Shown here: one piece after another, positions 1-7,592 of the stretch
How positions within the stretch are numbered: position 1 is the stretch's first letter
Layout of the letters: the number at the start of each line of letters is the position of its first letter
Source: JAFGBH01 sp964430915
Lineage (GTDB): Bacteria > Desulfobacterota > Syntrophia > Syntrophales > UBA2210
Reading direction: 5' to 3'
Length of the DNA: 9,500 nucleotides
Assembly: GCA_964430915.1 (NCBI GenBank)
Contig: CAYSHT010000085.1
Span: forward strand, 1 to 9,500
Notes under the pieces: generated by a model
Seen by the model: the letters and a program-made list of their open reading frames with translations, nothing else
Databases searched by the model: none
What the model was told of the DNA's origin: nothing
Program-made: the position numbers and the translations under genes

Positions 1-66
1 GCATTGGTAATACTGACCCCGAGAAGTAACCCCTGATAATTACATTTTTTACTGCATAGTATCGCT

Positions 67-81
67 GGAGGAGCGAAATTG
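67..81 (+). promoter_or_regulatory. Ribosome binding site deciding a TTG start
   Basis: A near-perfect Shine-Dalgarno run, GGAGGAG at 67-73, sits 5 bases before TTG at 79-81. No in-frame ATG lies near the proper protein start, and the sequence after this TTG reads directly into the first membrane segment expected of the family. I therefore take TTG as the start codon. The 66 bases to the left hold no complete gene. Two of the three forward frames could be the last few codons of a gene upstream of the window (stops at 27-29 and 34-36), but nothing decides between them. Confidence 0.75.
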
Positions 82-1422
82 TTTGGTTTGCTGGAAAGCG
101 GTTTTCACTATTTCTACTGGGGAAACGCCCTTATGATCGCCATTGGCCTCGGTCTCATCTACCTGGGGATTGCGAGGAAAATGGAACCACTCCTTTTGAT
201 CCCCATCGGATTCGGCATAATGCTGGTCAATCTCCCCCTGGGCGGCATGATGGACTATGAATTGCTGTTGAAAGCCCCCAAAGCGGGAACTGTATTGGAG
301 CTGCACAAAGGGGAAGGAGACAGGTTAATAAGGGGGGACATCGTATATACCCTCGATTCCGGTGATGAAGTAACCCCGGTTTTTGGAAGAATCGATTCCA
401 TAAAGGTATCAAAGGGGAGTTATGTAAATAAAGGCGATATAATCGCATCGATTATTACCATGGAACAAACGAATCAGTCTGAAATCCCCACGAGGCCCAG
501 AGGTCTTCTCTCCATCATATTCCAATTCGGCATCATGTGGCAGATTCTGCCGCCGCTTATGTTTCTCTGCCTCGGGGCACTGACCGACTTCGGTCCCATG
601 CTGGCCAATCCCAAGACGCTGCTCCTCGGTGCTGCCGCACAGTTCGGGGTATATTTCGCATTTTTCCTGTCCCTTTTCTTTGGTTTTACACTTCCCGAGG
701 CCTGTTCCATCGGCATCATCGGCGGCGCCGAGGGACCGACGACTATTTACGTTACGTCCATCCTCGCGCCCCATATAATAGGGGCAACTGCCGTTGCGTG
801 TTACTCCTATATGGCCCTTGTACCCATTATTCTGCCCCCGGTGATCAAACTCCTCACCACAAAGAGGGAGCGTTCCATATACATGAAGCCGCAGTTGAGA
901 AAAGTCTCAAAGAGAGAGAAGATCCTGTTCCCCCTGATTGCCACGATTATCATCATTCTGTTTGTCCCCTCTTCCGCTCCGCTCATCGGCTGTTTCATGA
1001 TCGGTAATCTCTTCAGAGAATCGGGGGTCACCGAACGACTGAGCACAACGTCGCAGACGGCATTCGTGGATATACTCACCATATTTCTCACCCTCTCGAT
1101 TGGAGCAACGATGTCGGCGGAAATTTTTCTCCAGTCCAGAACCCTTTTGATTCTGCTCCTCGGAGTGATAGCCTTTGCAAGCGCGGCGGCGGCGGGCATC
1201 ATTCTCGCTAAGATAATGAATCTCTTTCTAACAGAAAAAATTAATCCGATGATCGGCGCTGCAGGGGTTTCGGCCGTTCCCATGTCGGCCAGGGTGGTCC
1301 AGGTGATGGGACAGAAGGAAAATCGTCAGAATTTTCTTCTCATGCATGCCATGGGACCGAATGTGGCCGGTGCCATCGGCGCCGCCATAGCAGGCGGCGT
1401 ATTTCTGGGCATTCTGGGATAA
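79..1422 (+). CDS. Na+-translocating decarboxylase beta subunit with inserted biotinyl/lipoyl-like domain
   Basis: This 447-residue membrane protein belongs to the OadB/GcdB/MmdB family, the subunits that decarboxylate carboxybiotin and export Na+. Family hallmarks are clear: EPLLLIPIGFG (36-46), GALTDFGPMLANPKTLLLGAAAQFG (166-190), IGIIGGAEGPTTIY (211-224), YSYMALVP (242-249), KINPMIGAAGVSAVPMSAR (387-405) and NFLLMHAMGPNVAG (418-431). Residues matching Klebsiella OadB Tyr229, Asn373, Gly377, Ser382 and Arg389 are present as Tyr244, Asn389, Gly393, Ser398 and Arg405. The residue matching Asp203 is Glu218. Between the second and third conserved membrane regions, residues about 61-130 form an extra soluble domain. 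It has two similar halves (GTVLELHKGEGDRLIRGDIV and GRIDSIKVSKGSYVNKGDII), as in biotinyl/lipoyl barrel-sandwich domains, but no AMKM lysine at the turn. Carboxyltransferase and biotin-carrier subunits are not in the window, so the substrate cannot be named and I give no symbol. Confidence 0.9.
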   Translation: MFGLLESGFHYFYWGNALMIAIGLGLIYLGIARKMEPLLLIPIGFGIMLVNLPLGGMMDYELLLKAPKAGTVLELHKGEGDRLIRGDIVYTLDSGDEVTPVFGRIDSIKVSKGSYVNKGDIIASIITMEQTNQSEIPTRPRGLLSIIFQFGIMWQILPPLMFLCLGALTDFGPMLANPKTLLLGAAAQFGVYFAFFLSLFFGFTLPEACSIGIIGGAEGPTTIYVTSILAPHIIGATAVACYSYMALVPIILPPVIKLLTTKRERSIYMKPQLRKVSKREKILFPLIATIIIILFVPSSAPLIGCFMIGNLFRESGVTERLSTTSQTAFVDILTIFLTLSIGATMSAEIFLQSRTLLILLLGVIAFASAAAAGIILAKIMNLFLTEKINPMIGAAGVSAVPMSARVVQVMGQKENRQNFLLMHAMGPNVAGAIGAAIAGGVFLGILG

Positions 1423-1484
1423 ATCCCCTGTATTTTATCCTTCGAAAACAGTTCCTTATTTCCTTTAATTAACGATCTTCCGAC

Positions 1485-2675
1485 ATGAAAGAAGAACCGG
1501 ACATTAGAAAAAACAAGAGACCCCGCGGGGCAATTCTGATCTTTATCCTCTCACTCTTTACCATCTACGGAGGCATCAATCTCTATATCTTCCTGAAGGT
1601 AATCAACGCATTTGACCTCGGTGCCCCATTTTCTCTGCTCCTCGCACTTATCATGCTGATAATGATAGGTGCGCCCCTCGTTGTGCGCCTCCTCGAAGGG
1701 TCCGGGCGCGAATCGCTGGCATGTCTCTTTGCCGTCACGGGATATTCATGGCTGGGCATCGTCTTTCTGGTCTTTTCACTCTTGCTTGCCGTCGACATCT
1801 ATCACCTTCTCGTCAGTGCGACAGGGTTGTTACTTCAGAAAGACCTCTCACCGATCGTCCCCGGAGATAAAACAACCCTTGCCTTATCGATCCTGATCGC
1901 TTTTATTGGGATGATCTACGGCTACGCGAGGGCATTGGTAATCGATAGGGAAACGCTCCTCATCAAATCACCAAAGATACCGGCAGACGTGGGGCCACTC
2001 ACGATTGTCCAGATATCAGATATTCATCTCGGCCTCATCGTCAGGAAAAAGAGACTCGCACGAATCCTGCAGAGAGTGACCGAGGCGTCTCCCGACATTC
2101 TTGTATCGACGGGAGATCTCGTTGACGGTCAGATCGACCAGCTTTCAGGTCTCGAAGAACCCTTTCAGAAAATCAACCCCAGGTACGGAAAATTTGCTAT
2201 AATGGGGAATCACGAATACTTTGCGGGCATCATACCGGCACTCGAATTTACGAAAAAAGCGGGGTTCAGGATACTGCGGGGCGAGGCGATCACGATTTCG
2301 GGCCTTCTTACCATAGCGGGCATTGACGACCCGGCGGGCAACTATTACGGAAGGCGAAGACATATTGAGGAGAAAGACCTCCTCGCAAACCTTCCCGCAC
2401 ACCTTTTCACCCTTCTTCTAAAGCACGAACCGGATGTGACGAAAGAATCGCTCGGTCTCTTTGATCTCCAGCTCTCCGGCCATACACACAAAGGACAGAT
2501 ATTCCCTTTCAACCTCATAACCCGTATTCGATTTCCTTTTATTTCCGGCTACTATCCCCTCGAAAAGTCTTCCTCCCTCTATGTGAGCAGGGGTTCGGGA
2601 ACCTGGGGGCCGCCCGTACGTATCTTTGCCCCGCCAGAGGTTACCATCATACGTCTCATCCACAGTGAACGGTAA
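1485..2675 (+). CDS. Membrane-anchored YkuE-type metallophosphoesterase
   Basis: This 396-residue protein has about four hydrophobic segments in its N-terminal half (roughly 16-38, 45-68, 86-115 and 131-152), followed by a calcineurin-like phosphoesterase domain from about 172 to the end. All metal-ligand motifs are visible: ISDIHLG (Asp179, His181), TGDLVD (Asp211), GNHE (Asn242, His243), KHEPD (His314) and SGHTHKGQ (His333, His335). The near-terminal SRGSGTWGPPVR is typical of the YkuE/YaeI branch, some members of which act on lipid-linked phosphates such as UDP-diacylglucosamine; that role is family knowledge, not shown here. The N-terminal membrane part is longer than the single anchor or Tat signal of the Bacillus YkuE type. 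The gene starts 62 bases after the decarboxylase gene. The ATG at 1485 has only a weak ribosome binding site, so a slightly different start is possible. The substrate is unknown. Confidence 0.88.
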   Translation: MKEEPDIRKNKRPRGAILIFILSLFTIYGGINLYIFLKVINAFDLGAPFSLLLALIMLIMIGAPLVVRLLEGSGRESLACLFAVTGYSWLGIVFLVFSLLLAVDIYHLLVSATGLLLQKDLSPIVPGDKTTLALSILIAFIGMIYGYARALVIDRETLLIKSPKIPADVGPLTIVQISDIHLGLIVRKKRLARILQRVTEASPDILVSTGDLVDGQIDQLSGLEEPFQKINPRYGKFAIMGNHEYFAGIIPALEFTKKAGFRILRGEAITISGLLTIAGIDDPAGNYYGRRRHIEEKDLLANLPAHLFTLLLKHEPDVTKESLGLFDLQLSGHTHKGQIFPFNLITRIRFPFISGYYPLEKSSSLYVSRGSGTWGPPVRIFAPPEVTIIRLIHSER

Positions 2676-2716
2676 TTTCTTCGATCAAAAGGAGAGTGCG
2701 TCTCCGCTATTATCTA

Positions 2717-2745
2717 TTGTAAAACCATTTCAAATAATATATAAA
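2717..2745 (+). promoter_or_regulatory. Candidate sigma70-type promoter for glmM
   Basis: TTGTAA (2717-2722) and TATAAA (2740-2745) are separated by exactly 17 bases in the AT-rich gap before glmM. The first matches the -35 consensus at 4 of 6 positions and the second the -10 at 5 of 6. Transcription would begin near 2752, leaving a leader of about 50 bases. The only other structure seen in this 127-base gap is a small 5-bp hairpin (GGAGA/TCTCC) at 2691-2705 just after the preceding gene. This is a sequence-match call only. Confidence 0.45.
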
Positions 2746-2788
2746 AACACCTTTTTGAGGGAAAAACCACCCGATATCAACAAAAAAA

Positions 2789-2805
2789 GGGAGGGCGGAA
2801 ACATG
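2789..2805 (+). promoter_or_regulatory. Ribosome binding site fixing the glmM start
   Basis: GGGAGGG at 2789-2795 lies 7 bases before ATG at 2803. The open frame runs 59 codons further upstream into the preceding gene, but that extension is low-complexity leader sequence. The true N-terminus of the family (xxLFGTDGVRG) begins exactly at 2803. Confidence 0.8.
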
Positions 2806-4152
2806 GGTAATCTATTTGGCACGGACGGGGTACGGGGCGTTGCAAACGAATATCCGATGACATCGGAGATGGCACTGAAGATCGGTATGGCAACGGCACA
2901 CCTTTTCAAGAAGAGTGGACATCAGCCCAGAATCATCATAGGAAAGGACACTCGCATTTCCGGATATATGTTAGAGCATGCCCTCGTTTCGGGAATCTGT
3001 TCCATGGGTGTGGATGCATACCTGGTGGGGCCCATGCCGACACCGGGAGTCGCCTTTTTGACCAACAGCATGAGGGCCGATGCAGGCATCGTCATATCGG
3101 CCTCCCACAATCCCTTTCAGGATAACGGAATCAAGATATTTTCAAGCGATGGCTACAAGCTTCCCGACGAAAAGGAACTCGAAATAGAGGAGATGGTCCT
3201 GTCGAATGATATGCCGAGTCTTCACCCTTCACCGAGAGAACTGGGTAAGGCTTACAATATTGAGGGTGCCAGGGGGCGCTATATCGTTTTTCTGAAAAAC
3301 ACCTTTCCGAAGGACTACTCCCTGGAGGGAATGACCATTGTGCTCGATGCCTCCAATGGAGCGACCTACCGGATCGGGCCGAAGCCCTTCTTTGAAATGG
3401 GCGCAGAAGTACACACCATCTTTTCGGACCCAGACGGTGAAAATATCAATGACGAATGCGGTTCCCAGCATCCGGAGAAGCTGGCGGAGGAGGTCGTCAA
3501 ACGAGGCGCCCATGTAGGGTTTGCCTTTGACGGCGACGGTGACCGTCTTATCGCCGTTGATGAGAAGGGTGGCGTTCTCACGGGGGACCAAGTTATCGCA
3601 ATCTGCGCCAAGGTGATGAAGGAAGAAGGAACCCTCACCAACAACCTGGTAATTGATACGGTGATGAGCAATATCGGCCTCGGTCTTGCCCTCAAGGATA
3701 TGGGAATCGAAAAGGCAACAGCCCCCGTCGGCGACAGATATGTCCTCGAAATGATGAAAGAAAAGGGGTCCACAATAGGAGGGGAAGATTCTGGTCACAT
3801 TATCTTTCTCAACCATCATACCACGGGTGACGGCATCATCTCAGCACTTCAGGTACTGGCAGCCATGAAGCATGAGGGAAGACCTCTCTCCGAGCTTGCC
3901 GGGATCATGAAGGTTTTCCCCCAGAAACTGATAAACATCGATGTAAAATCAAAGCCGGACATATCAACGATTCCCGAAATCGTAAGCGTTATAGATGGGG
4001 TGGAAGAAAAGCTTGGTGATAATGGAAGGGTCCTGGTCCGCTACTCCGGCACCCAGAATATGTGCCGTGTTATGGTCGAGGGGCCGACTGATGAGGAAAC
4101 GGCACGATTCTGCGAAACGATTGCAGACATGGTAAAGGAAAAGCTGGCATAA
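2803..4152 (+). CDS. glmM: Phosphoglucosamine mutase
   Basis: This cytoplasmic enzyme interconverts glucosamine-6-phosphate and glucosamine-1-phosphate on the way to UDP-GlcNAc, needed for peptidoglycan and LPS. The 449-residue length is normal for GlmM. Four alpha-D-phosphohexomutase signatures occur in order: the phosphoserine loop ISASHNP with Ser101 as catalytic serine, the Mg2+ loop DGDGD at 243-247, the sugar-recognition loop GGEDSGH at 326-332, and the phosphate-binding loop RYSGTQNMCRVM at 413-424. The N-terminal LFGTDGVRG is characteristic of GlmM rather than of general phosphomannomutases. The phosphate loop reads SGTQN where E. coli GlmM has SGTEP; all catalytic groups are otherwise intact. 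The next gene starts 26 bases after the stop and acts on the same substrate, which suggests co-transcription. Confidence 0.96.
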   Translation: MGNLFGTDGVRGVANEYPMTSEMALKIGMATAHLFKKSGHQPRIIIGKDTRISGYMLEHALVSGICSMGVDAYLVGPMPTPGVAFLTNSMRADAGIVISASHNPFQDNGIKIFSSDGYKLPDEKELEIEEMVLSNDMPSLHPSPRELGKAYNIEGARGRYIVFLKNTFPKDYSLEGMTIVLDASNGATYRIGPKPFFEMGAEVHTIFSDPDGENINDECGSQHPEKLAEEVVKRGAHVGFAFDGDGDRLIAVDEKGGVLTGDQVIAICAKVMKEEGTLTNNLVIDTVMSNIGLGLALKDMGIEKATAPVGDRYVLEMMKEKGSTIGGEDSGHIIFLNHHTTGDGIISALQVLAAMKHEGRPLSELAGIMKVFPQKLINIDVKSKPDISTIPEIVSVIDGVEEKLGDNGRVLVRYSGTQNMCRVMVEGPTDEETARFCETIADMVKEKLA

Positions 4153-4178
4153 AACCTGTTTCACTAAAGGAGGGCGCT

Positions 4179-5204
4179 ATGTTCACAGTAATCATTACAC
4201 GTGATTTCGATCATATGAGCGAAGTGGCGGCACGGCTCGTCATCAGCGACATCGGTGAAGCAGCGGGCAAGAAAGACGGCTATGTCCTCGGTCTTGCAAC
4301 GGGGAATTCGCCGACAGGTCTTTACAAACACCTCGCCAAGGCGGCAAACACGGGACAATTCGATGTCGCGAAAATCGAGAGTTTTAACCTCGATGAGTAT
4401 ATCGGCCTTCCAGGAGAGAACGCACAGCAGCGGGTACTGCATCCCGAAAGCTACAGCTATTTTATGGTGCAGGAATTCTTCGGTCTTCTGCAAAGAAAGT
4501 TCAGGGAGGCGAATGTCCCCTGGGGAACATTGATAGACCAGGAAAAACTGACGGCGGAACTGGCGGCACATCCGGAAGACTGGGATGAGCAGGGGGCAGA
4601 TAAGGGAAGGGCAATCGTTATCAAAGCCGATGCACAATCTGAGTACCTTCGATGGATCCGAAGCGATATCCTCGATGCCTATGCCGCGAAGATAAAGGAA
4701 AGGGGTGGCATTGATTGCCATATCGTCGGCGTCGGCGGGAGGGGTCATGTGGCCTTTCACGAACCGGGCATCCCCTTCGAGGGAAACGAGATGCTGCTGG
4801 TAAAGCTCGACGAAAATACCGTATCGAATGCAGTGGAAGACGGCCATTTTGCGAAGAGGGAAGAAAGTCCGCAGTATGCCATCTCCATGGGGACAGAACT
4901 GGTCTACAGGGCGCGGAAGGTGATACTGCTTGCAAACGGAGGCCGGAAGGCCGAACCTGTGGCGGAATCGTTACTGAAAGACCCCTCGCCTGTGGTACCA
5001 ATCTCATACGGACAGACATTTTCCAAAAATGGCGGGGATATGATATACGTTATCGACAGAGAGGCCGCAGACAACGTCCTGGGTAAATCTGATGAGATGA
5101 AGCGGCGCGGCATCGAAGTTGAGGACATCAGTGACGGACAGGCGTCGAAGAGAGTGGAAGATCTGAATTTTTTTAGGAATTCCGAAACAGGTCTTATGGG
5201 GTAA
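4179..5204 (+). CDS. nagB: NagB-family glucosamine-6-phosphate deaminase-like protein, divergent active site
   Basis: The 341-residue protein follows the NagB fold from end to end: GLATGNSPTGLYK (38-50, phosphate loop), SFNLDEYIGL (68-77), HPESYSYFM (88-96), GVGGRGHVAFHEPG (184-197) and LANGGRKAEPV (251-261). NagB normally converts glucosamine-6-phosphate to fructose-6-phosphate and ammonia, reversibly. Compared with E. coli NagB, Asp72, His143, Glu148 and Lys208 are conserved as Asp72, His190, Glu195 and Lys257. The Asp141 position is Arg188 (codon AGG at 4740). There is a net insertion of 47 residues between Asp72 and the GHxAF loop, mainly about residues 105-165, and a charged tail of roughly 40 residues. 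An AAAGGAGG ribosome site at 4166-4173 supports the ATG. Linkage to glmM points to amino-sugar metabolism. A related sugar-phosphate isomerase or lactonase activity is possible, so the symbol denotes the family rather than proven activity. Confidence 0.8.
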   Translation: MFTVIITRDFDHMSEVAARLVISDIGEAAGKKDGYVLGLATGNSPTGLYKHLAKAANTGQFDVAKIESFNLDEYIGLPGENAQQRVLHPESYSYFMVQEFFGLLQRKFREANVPWGTLIDQEKLTAELAAHPEDWDEQGADKGRAIVIKADAQSEYLRWIRSDILDAYAAKIKERGGIDCHIVGVGGRGHVAFHEPGIPFEGNEMLLVKLDENTVSNAVEDGHFAKREESPQYAISMGTELVYRARKVILLANGGRKAEPVAESLLKDPSPVVPISYGQTFSKNGGDMIYVIDREAADNVLGKSDEMKRRGIEVEDISDGQASKRVEDLNFFRNSETGLMG

Positions 5205-5231
5205 TGACGGTCAGCATCCCGTAATCCCCAT
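5196..5231. repeat. Imperfect inverted repeat across the nagB-like stop codon
   Basis: ATGGGG at 5196-5201 can pair with CCCCAT at 5226-5231, and inside it ACGG (5207-5210) with CCGT (5219-5222), leaving an internal loop. The left arm lies within the last codons of the upstream gene. No T-run follows, so it is not a convincing intrinsic terminator; it could be a weak attenuating or mRNA-end structure. Confidence 0.3.
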
Positions 5232-5247
5232 CATTAAAGGGACTTCA

Positions 5248-5253
5248 TATAAT
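5248..5253 (+). promoter_or_regulatory. Possible -10 element before purL
   Basis: A perfect TATAAT lies 45 bases before the purL start in the 93-base gap. No acceptable -35 hexamer is found 16-18 bases upstream, and there is no extended -10 TG. It is a weak candidate only, and purL may instead be read from the glmM promoter. Confidence 0.25.
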
Positions 5254-5297
5254 TTCAATGTTGGTTGAACTAAAAGTCGAAAGGAAAGGATAAAAAC

Positions 5298-7502
5298 ATG
5301 ATGATGAAATCGGCAACCCTCGATATGGCCCAGGAAATGGGATTGGATGCCTCTGAGTACGAAAAGATAAAAACGCTCATGGGCAGGAACCCAACTTATA
5401 CGGAACTGGGGCTTTTTTCCGCAATGTGGTCAGAGCATTGCTCGTACAAGAATTCCAAGAAAGTGTTGAGACTCCTCCCTACCGAGGGAAAAGATGTGTT
5501 TCTCACTGCCGGCGAAAATTCGGGAGCGGTATCCATAGATGATAAATATGCTGTTGTATTCAAGGTTGAATCTCACAACCATCCCTCAGCGATAGAGCCG
5601 TATGAAGCCAGTGCCACCGGTGGCGGCGGCTGTCTCCGTGATATCTTTACGGTAGGAGCCCGCCCGCTTTTTCTCTTAAGCTCGCTACGTTTTGGACCGC
5701 TCAGCGATGAAAGAACCAACTGGATATTCAGGGAGGTTGCACGCGGATTTACTGCCTACGCCAATGCCGTTGGCCTGCCCGCCATAGCCGGTGAGGTATA
5801 TTTTGACGAATCCTACCAGGGGAATCCTCTCGTTAACGCAATGGTGGTTGGCCTTTTGAAAAAGGATGCTATCGTAAAGGCCTGGGCCGAGGCTCCCGGA
5901 AACCTGGTAATAATCGCGGGCGGCCCAACAGGACGGGACGGTGTGGAAGGTGCGAGCTTTGCATCTTCCGGTCTGGATGAAAGCGCGCTCGAAAGAACAG
6001 GCGCCGTTGCAATCGGTGACCCTGAGATGGGAAAGAAAATCTGTGAGGCCTGTCTCGAGCTTGCCGAAAAAAATCTCGTTTTAGGTATGCAGGATATGGG
6101 TGCAGCGGGAATCGTCTGTTCTACATCGGAAATCTCGGCGAAATCGGACCTGGGCATGGAAATCGATATCGGGCTCGTGCCGCGAAAGGAAGAGGGAATG
6201 AACGCTTACGAGGTCATGCTTTCCGAATCCCAGGAGAGAATGTTGCTCATCGTTGATCCAGATCGGCTGGATGATGTGGCCGCCGTTTTCAGTAAGTGGG
6301 CCGTTGAATTCAGCACGATCGGAACAGTCACCCATGACGGCATGCTCAGGGTAAAAGAAGGCGGCGAGGTAGTCGCGGAAGTTCCGGCAAAGGCACTTGT
6401 AGAAGCACCCGAATACGACAGAGAGGTAAAAGAACCGGAATACCTCAAAGACACGAGAAACTTCGAAATCGGGAATGTTAATGAGCCGGAGGATTATAAT
6501 GCAGCGCTTGCCGCATTACTTTCCTCACATACTATTGCTTCCAAAGAGTGGATTGCTCAGAAGGTTGATGAAAAACTAAAGACTCCGCTCTGCGTGGGAA
6601 TCGGCAATGACGCCGGTGTCTACCACTCCAAGAAAGAAGATAAAATTATCGCAGCGACAATAGACGGAAATGGGCTCTATTGTTATCTTGATCCCCTTGC
6701 GGGCGGTAAGATCGCCGTGGCAGAAGCGGCGCGAAACCTCGTCTGCTGCGGTGCCAGGCCACTGGGCGTTACCGACGGACTGAATTTCGGTGATCCCTTT
6801 AACCCCGAAATTTACTGGCAATTCAGCAATGTGGTCAAGGGAATCACCGAGGCATGCAGGTTCTTTGACATCCCGGTCGTGAGCGGAAATGTGAGTTTTA
6901 ATAACGAAAACCCGAATGGGGCGGTCTATCCCACTCCTGTAATCGGAATGGTGGGTATCGTTGACGACATCAAAAATGTCACCAGTGCCGATTTCAAAAA
7001 TGAAGAAGATCTGATTTTCCTGATCGGAGAAAACCGTGAAGAACTGGGCGGATCGCAGTATCTCAACATCGTTCACGGCCTGCAGACAGGAAACGCTCCG
7101 GCGCTCAATCTGGAAGTGGAAATGAATGTGCAGCAGGCGGTATCCGAAATGATTTCGGAAGGTGTTATTGCAAGCGCTCATGACTGTTCGGAAGGTGGGC
7201 TGGCCGTGGCGCTGTCCGAGTGTTGCATCATGGGCGGGCGGGGTGCTAACATTACCCTTGACGATGCCATGAGAACCGATTCCCTTCTTTTCGGTGAAAC
7301 CCAATCAAGAATAGTGATCAGCATATCACCGGATAACAGGGAGAAAATAGAATCTCTGTGCAAAAAACATGGTGTGTCCTGCACACTCCTGGGCCAGGTA
7401 AAAGGCGATGCCCTTGTTATTAATGATTATATCAATGCCGGCATAAAGGAACTGGCAGATCTCTATACACGTGCGATACCCAAGGCTATCGAAACCGCCT
7501 GA
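5298..7502 (+). CDS. purL: Phosphoribosylformylglycinamidine synthase subunit PurL
   Basis: This is the small, stand-alone form of FGAM synthetase (734 residues, as in Bacillus and Thermotoga). It converts FGAR, ATP and ammonia to FGAM in step four of de novo purine synthesis, with PurQ (glutaminase) and PurS as partners; neither is in the window. Visible motifs include WSEHCSYK (44-51), ESHNHPSAIEPYE (91-103), ATGGGGCLRDIF (106-117), GDPEMGKK (240-247), MQDMGAAG (264-271), SESQERM (309-315), ATIDGNG (453-459), GNVSFNNE (530-537), HDCSEGGLA (628-636) and FGETQSR (665-671), covering both halves of the pseudo-duplicated AIRS-like fold. The glycine loop reads ASATGGGGCLRD where many PurLs have GAATGVGGxxRD, a mild divergence. 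An AAAGGA ribosome site at 5285-5290 selects the first of three consecutive ATG codons. The reading frame is intact. Confidence 0.97.
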   Translation: MMMKSATLDMAQEMGLDASEYEKIKTLMGRNPTYTELGLFSAMWSEHCSYKNSKKVLRLLPTEGKDVFLTAGENSGAVSIDDKYAVVFKVESHNHPSAIEPYEASATGGGGCLRDIFTVGARPLFLLSSLRFGPLSDERTNWIFREVARGFTAYANAVGLPAIAGEVYFDESYQGNPLVNAMVVGLLKKDAIVKAWAEAPGNLVIIAGGPTGRDGVEGASFASSGLDESALERTGAVAIGDPEMGKKICEACLELAEKNLVLGMQDMGAAGIVCSTSEISAKSDLGMEIDIGLVPRKEEGMNAYEVMLSESQERMLLIVDPDRLDDVAAVFSKWAVEFSTIGTVTHDGMLRVKEGGEVVAEVPAKALVEAPEYDREVKEPEYLKDTRNFEIGNVNEPEDYNAALAALLSSHTIASKEWIAQKVDEKLKTPLCVGIGNDAGVYHSKKEDKIIAATIDGNGLYCYLDPLAGGKIAVAEAARNLVCCGARPLGVTDGLNFGDPFNPEIYWQFSNVVKGITEACRFFDIPVVSGNVSFNNENPNGAVYPTPVIGMVGIVDDIKNVTSADFKNEEDLIFLIGENREELGGSQYLNIVHGLQTGNAPALNLEVEMNVQQAVSEMISEGVIASAHDCSEGGLAVALSECCIMGGRGANITLDDAMRTDSLLFGETQSRIVISISPDNREKIESLCKKHGVSCTLLGQVKGDALVINDYINAGIKELADLYTRAIPKAIETA

Positions 7503-7592
7503 TGATAAAGGGAATTTCACTGCAGGTAAAAGTGATCGTGCGACGAGGCTTCATTGTAGAGCGTCGGTTTATCGAATTAAAAAATTGGCTAT

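Noticed and set aside
537..1007. 156-codon + strand frame inside the decarboxylase beta subunit gene
   Set aside because: Overlaps, in another frame, the most conserved membrane and ion-site motifs of the real protein; its Arg/His-rich composition is typical of an off-frame reading.
3229..3819. 196-codon open frame antisense to glmM
   Set aside because: It lies wholly opposite a strongly conserved gene, has no ribosome site and its protein resembles nothing; it is a by-product of the sense codons.
4164..4847. 227-codon open frame antisense to the nagB-like gene
   Set aside because: Shadow of a conserved gene; the product shows no family features.
6576..7304. 242-codon open frame antisense to purL
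   Set aside because: Fully embedded opposite conserved PurL motifs, with no supporting start signal or recognisable domain.
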